Positions 5,535-7,497 of a stretch of DNA of 7,497 nt are shown one piece after another; position 1 is the first letter of the stretch, and each line of letters begins with the position of its first letter. The notes under the pieces were generated by a model that was not told where the DNA came from, made no database searches, and saw only the letters and a list, made by a program, of their open reading frames with translations. The stretch comes from DAISJM01 sp036821485 (GTDB lineage Bacteria; Verrucomicrobiota; Kiritimatiellia; CAIQIC01; JAGNIJ01). The DNA is taken from contig DAISJM010000091.1 of assembly GCA_036821485.1 (NCBI GenBank), positions 1 to 7,497 of the forward strand. Reading direction: 5' to 3'. A program made the position numbers and the translations under genes.

Positions 5535-6669
5535 CCGTGTCGAGCGGACGATATCCACGAAGAACACCGATAAATTCGCTGAGGCCATCTGCGCCTTTGC
5601 CAACGACTTCCCGAACCATCGGCAGCCCGGCTACTTGCTGGTCGGGGTCAACGATGAAGGAAGAGCCGGCGGGCTGACGGTGACCGATGCGCTGCTTCGC
5701 GATCTCGCCAACCTCCGATCGAACGTGAACCTGGAACCAATCCCGGCGTTGACTGTTCAGAAGAAGCAATTGCCGGATGGCGAAGTTGCGGTCGTGGAGG
5801 TGATTCCGTCTAACCTTCCACCCGTACGGTACAAAGGGCGTGTCTGGATTCGAGTCGGGCCGTCGCGGCGCGCCGCCAACCAGCAGGAAGAGCGAATCCT
5901 GACCGAGAAAAGAACGGCCTTTCAGAAGACCTTCGATGGGCGTCCATGCGAAGGCTGCGCACTCGATGATCTGGTCCTCGATCTGTTTCTAGTCACCTAT
6001 CTGCCCGCAGCCGTGGCTCGTGAGGTTATCGAGGAAAACAAGCGAGACATCCGGCAGCAGATGGCGTCACTTCGTTTTTTCGACCTTGGAGCCGACTGTC
6101 CGACACACGCCGGCGCGCTTCTGTTTGCGAAGGAACCGTTGCGGTGGGTTCCTGGCGCTTACATCCAGTTTGTCCGCTGGGGTGGCACGACGATGGCGGA
6201 CAACCCGCTGAATACGAAACAGTTCAGCGGAGATCTCCTGACGGTGCTTCGCGAAATGCAGGCATTTCTCTCTCTGCCGGCGGCAGCGGCGCCGGTCGCG
6301 GAATCAGCCCTGCGTGAACGAACAGAGACCGACTACCCCACTGTGGCTATTCGCGAATTATTGTGGAATGCGGTCATGCACCGCTCCTACGAATCGAATG
6401 CCCCCGTTCGGTTCTATTGGTATGACGATCGCATCGAGATTCAGAACCCCGGCGGACTCTACGGCATGGCATCGCCCGAAAATTTCCCGAAGCAGACCGA
6501 CTACCGGAACCCCGTTGTTTCAGAGGCCATGGCGACGCTCGGTTTCGTCAATATGTTTGGACGCGGCGTCATTCGCGCGCAAGACGCCTTGCGAAGAAAC
6601 GGAAATCCTCCGGCGGAGTTCACTTTCGAGACATCTCACGTGCTCGCAACGATCCGGAGGAAACCATGA
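5485..6669 (+). CDS. AlbA_2 (Schlafen-like) plus GHKL ATPase domain protein
   Basis: The 394-aa protein has two domains. The N-terminal AlbA_2/Schlafen-type domain spans about 12-140, with 'ESDRVERTIST' (15-25), 'FAEAICAFANDFPNHRQPGY' (31-50), 'LLVGVNDEG' (51-59) and 'PPVRYKGRVWIRVGP' (112-126). A linker 'YLPAAVAREVIEENKRDI' leads to a C-terminal HATPase_c_4/GHKL module: N-box 'IRELLWNAVMHR' (289-300; N295), 'EIQNPGGLYG' (318-327) and the glycine loop 'FGRGV' (358-362). ATP binding looks intact. AlbA_2 domains bind or cleave nucleic acid in several systems, and such proteins are often found near restriction and abortive-infection genes. No further winged-helix domain follows the GHKL part. 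GGGAG at 5473-5477, 7 nt upstream, supports ATG 5485. M11 (5515) would shorten the overlap with rloB but has no ribosome site. The 3' end overlaps the ParA-like gene by 4 nt (ATGA). Confidence 0.87.
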   Translation: MLTTAQLQALMADTESDRVERTISTKNTDKFAEAICAFANDFPNHRQPGYLLVGVNDEGRAGGLTVTDALLRDLANLRSNVNLEPIPALTVQKKQLPDGEVAVVEVIPSNLPPVRYKGRVWIRVGPSRRAANQQEERILTEKRTAFQKTFDGRPCEGCALDDLVLDLFLVTYLPAAVAREVIEENKRDIRQQMASLRFFDLGADCPTHAGALLFAKEPLRWVPGAYIQFVRWGGTTMADNPLNTKQFSGDLLTVLREMQAFLSLPAAAAPVAESALRERTETDYPTVAIRELLWNAVMHRSYESNAPVRFYWYDDRIEIQNPGGLYGMASPENFPKQTDYRNPVVSEAMATLGFVNMFGRGVIRAQDALRRNGNPPAEFTFETSHVLATIRRKP

Positions 6670-7497
6670 AAACGATCGCGTTCTTCAACAACAAAGGTGG
6701 CGTTGGGAAAACGACGCTGGTGTATCACCTCGCGTGGATGTACGCAGACCTCGGCGTCTCCGTTGTGGCGGCCGACTTGGACCCTCAGGCCAACCTGAGC
6801 GCCATGTTCCTCAGCGAGGAACGGTTGGAGGAATTGTGGCCGGACGGCGATCATCCGAAGAGCATCCTCGGCACAATCTCCCCGATCCTCCGAGGATTGG
6901 GCGATATCGCAGAGCCTCATGTCGAGAAGATCAACCGTGATCTTGGATTGCTGGTCGGCGACTTGGGACTGTCCCGCTTCGAGGCCAAACTCTCGTCGGC
7001 TTGGCCAGATTGCATGAACCATGATGAGGCGGGCTTCCGGACGGAATCGGCCTTTCATCGCGCCATCCTGAAAGCGGCGGAAGCCAGAGAGGCGGAATTG
7101 GTGCTCATTGACGTCGGTCCAAACCTGGGCGCAATCAACCGGGCCGCAATCATCGCGGCAAACTACGTCGTGTTCCCGCTGGCACCAGACCTGTTCTCTC
7201 TTCAAGGTTTGAGAAACCTTGGGCCGACTCTTCAGGATTGGAGGAATGAATGGCGCGACCGCCTAGGCCGGCCCCCCGCCGATCGGAACCTTCTTCTGCC
7301 ATCCGCTGATATCAAACCTGCCGGCTACGTTGTGATGCAACACGCCGTGCGCGCTGACCGGCCGGTCAAGGCATACGACAAATGGATGCAGCGGATCCCC
7401 GCCGTCTACCACCAAGAGGTCCTCCATGATCGCGGCACGTCAGCCCGTTCCACGGCAGAGGATCCGGAGTGTCTTGCGACCCTCAAGCACTTTCGCA
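6666..7497 (+). CDS. ParA/MinD-type deviant-Walker ATPase, C-terminus cut by window edge
   Basis: This open frame of 277 codons runs off the right edge. The deviant Walker A 'NNKGGVGKTT' (8-17) has both the signature K10 and catalytic K15. 'AADLDPQANLS' (35-45; D39) is the A'/switch I region, and 'LVLIDVGPNLG' (145-155; D149) the switch II/Walker B region. These define a ParA-type P-loop ATPase that would dimerise on ATP and typically bind DNA nonspecifically. 'PLAPDLFSLQGLRNLGPTL' and 'PAGYVVMQHAVRADRPVKAY' match, from memory, a subfamily annotated as ParA-like yet found outside plasmid partition loci. GGAGG at 6656-6660 lies 5 nt before ATG 6666, and the ATGA overlap with the AlbA_2 gene implies re-initiation. 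No ParB or centromere-like array is visible, so a role in the defence-like operon, not in partition, is likelier. Any partner downstream is outside the window. Confidence 0.88.
   Translation, partial: MKTIAFFNNKGGVGKTTLVYHLAWMYADLGVSVVAADLDPQANLSAMFLSEERLEELWPDGDHPKSILGTISPILRGLGDIAEPHVEKINRDLGLLVGDLGLSRFEAKLSSAWPDCMNHDEAGFRTESAFHRAILKAAEAREAELVLIDVGPNLGAINRAAIIAANYVVFPLAPDLFSLQGLRNLGPTLQDWRNEWRDRLGRPPADRNLLLPSADIKPAGYVVMQHAVRADRPVKAYDKWMQRIPAVYHQEVLHDRGTSARSTAEDPECLATLKHFR

Noticed and set aside
6314..7205. Long frames on both strands overlapping the AlbA_2 and ParA genes
   Set aside because: They cross two well-supported genes and lack motifs; shadow frames are expected at this base composition.

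Overview
The window reads as chromosomal DNA of a GC-rich bacterium, most likely a Verrucomicrobiota member (Limisphaerales/Pedosphaera-like). This is inferred from recalled family resemblance: a secreted LRR_5/BspA-like repeat protein, small phage-tail-like modules with a 'CTAAGTPGTW' segment, and an integrase with a 'GICTAMRRGDCCLLKW' core are all familiar from that phylum. No database search was possible.

Layout. (1) 1-880, minus: the N-terminal part of a secreted leucine-rich-repeat protein with a nearly perfect 69-bp DNA period; it runs off the left edge. (2) 881-1076: spacer with no gene seen. (3) 1077-2224: remnants. These are a phage-tail-like gene on the minus strand whose apparent N-terminus is cut off by an in-frame TGA, a head-to-head frame-broken piece of a related module on the plus strand, and the last ~59 codons of a NUDIX hydrolase. 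(4) 2225-2545: short direct repeats, a rho-independent terminator and the 3' half of an elongator tRNA-Met(CAU) gene on the minus strand, broken at the anticodon stem. (5) 2534-3373: a decayed tyrosine recombinase that lacks its N-terminal domain and any catalytic tyrosine. (6) 3605-7497, plus: four tightly overlapping genes, the last cut by the right edge.

The four-gene cluster is the main interest. It contains an RloA-type AAA/ABC-like ATPase (425 aa), an RloB-family Toprim-like protein (219 aa), an AlbA_2/Schlafen-like protein with a C-terminal GHKL ATPase module (394 aa), and a ParA-type deviant-Walker ATPase (at least 277 aa). Overlaps are 8, 50 and 4 nt, and each start has a Shine-Dalgarno-like site, so one transcript with coupled translation is likely. 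RloA/RloB pairs correspond to the AbiL-type abortive-infection arrangement. AlbA_2-GHKL and ParA proteins also occur near defence genes. Here all four are joined without a gap, which suggests one composite anti-phage system or two modules fused into one operon.

The arrangement tRNA fragment, dead integrase, defence-like operon fits a genomic island that entered the tRNA-Met gene and has since been immobilised. The tail and NUDIX remnants left of the tRNA fragment suggest the locus has been hit repeatedly.
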